This document shows positions 14,645-14,842 of a stretch of DNA of 14,842 nt, one piece after another. A model generated the notes under the pieces. The model had not been told where the DNA came from. It was given only the letters and a program-made list of their open reading frames with translations, and searched no databases. The stretch lies in assembly GCA_947373075.1 (NCBI GenBank), contig CANBWF010000024.1, positions 1 to 14,842 of the forward strand, written 5' to 3'. Position numbers and translations under genes: made by a program. Positions within the stretch are counted from its first letter, which is position 1, and every line of letters begins with the position of its first letter. The stretch is from Actinomycetota bacterium (GTDB lineage Bacteria > Actinomycetota > Actinomycetes > S36-B12 > UBA5976).

Positions 14645-14842
14645 TGACATTACTCGTGCCAAGCGCATCGTCGTTAAAGTCGGCTCATCCTCACTAACCA
14701 CTCGTCAGGGTGGATTGGATGAAGTTCGCCTCAATGAACTTGTCCAGGTAATTGCTGCGCGCATGCAGAACGATGTTGAAATTGTGTTGGTTTCCAGTGG
14801 CGCGATTGCTGCTGGGTTAGCCCCATTAGGTTTGCAGTCACG
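14637..14842 (+). CDS. proB: glutamate 5-kinase, 5' end only
   Basis: Phosphorylates glutamate in the first step of proline synthesis. Only the first 68 codons are in the window. They begin MRSDITRAKRIVVKVGSSSL, with the VVKVGSS ATP-binding strand of the amino acid kinase family, TTRQGGLD, and then EIVLVSSGAIAAG, which carries the glutamate-binding SSGA motif. The ATG at 14637 overlaps the obgE stop (TAG 14642-14644) by 8 bases; GAAGAG (14627-14632) inside obgE is the likely ribosome site. The obg-proB order is common in actinobacteria and several other phyla. The end is cut by the window edge, so the presence of a C-terminal PUA domain cannot be judged. Confidence 0.95.
   Translation, partial: MRSDITRAKRIVVKVGSSSLTTRQGGLDEVRLNELVQVIAARMQNDVEIVLVSSGAIAAGLAPLGLQS

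Overview
The window is a 14.8 kb piece of housekeeping chromosome from an actinobacterium. Three things point there. There are two tandem clpP genes followed by clpX. The gene order clpP1-clpP2-clpX / valS / folC-DUF4233-ndk / radical SAM pair-rne-rplU-rpmA-obgE-proB is, from memory, close to that of Mycobacterium and Streptomyces. The RNase E has the actinobacterial layout, with a long disordered N-terminal arm. By eye GC is close to 50%, low for the phylum, and gaps are short (longest 160 bp). That suggests a streamlined lineage such as the freshwater Nanopelagicales (acI) or a relative; this placement is inference only. I see no mobile element, CRISPR array, tRNA, rRNA or phage gene, and no gene-free stretch over 300 bp.

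Layout: (1) 1-2240, ATP-dependent proteolysis: the 3' end of clpP1, clpP2 two bases later, then clpX behind its own promoter. (2) 2241-2301, a bidirectional terminator between convergent clpX and valS. (3) 2302-4851, valS on the minus strand, the only reversed gene, encoding the form of valyl-tRNA synthetase with the WDDNGLPTERR motif. (4) 4852-4910, a 59 bp divergent promoter gap. (5) 4911-7022, folC, a small membrane protein and ndk, tightly packed; ndk appears to be leaderless. (6) 7056-9825, an overlapping pair of uncharacterised genes, a TIGR03960 radical SAM protein and its TIGR03936/DUF2344 partner. (7) 9931-14842, rne, rplU, rpmA, obgE and the start of proB: RNA decay, two large-subunit ribosomal proteins, the ribosome-assembly GTPase Obg, and proline synthesis.

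The most interesting items are these: the radical SAM pair embedded in an RNA/ribosome block; a perfect inverted repeat flanking the clpX promoter; two identical TAGACT -10 hexamers placed for leaderless translation of ndk and perhaps folC; the inverted, non-classical valS; the unusually long Lys/Ala/Pro tail on ribosomal protein bL21; and a strong hairpin that ends exactly where the obgE Shine-Dalgarno begins. I found no clearly new multi-gene system. The radical SAM pair is the best candidate for undescribed biology.
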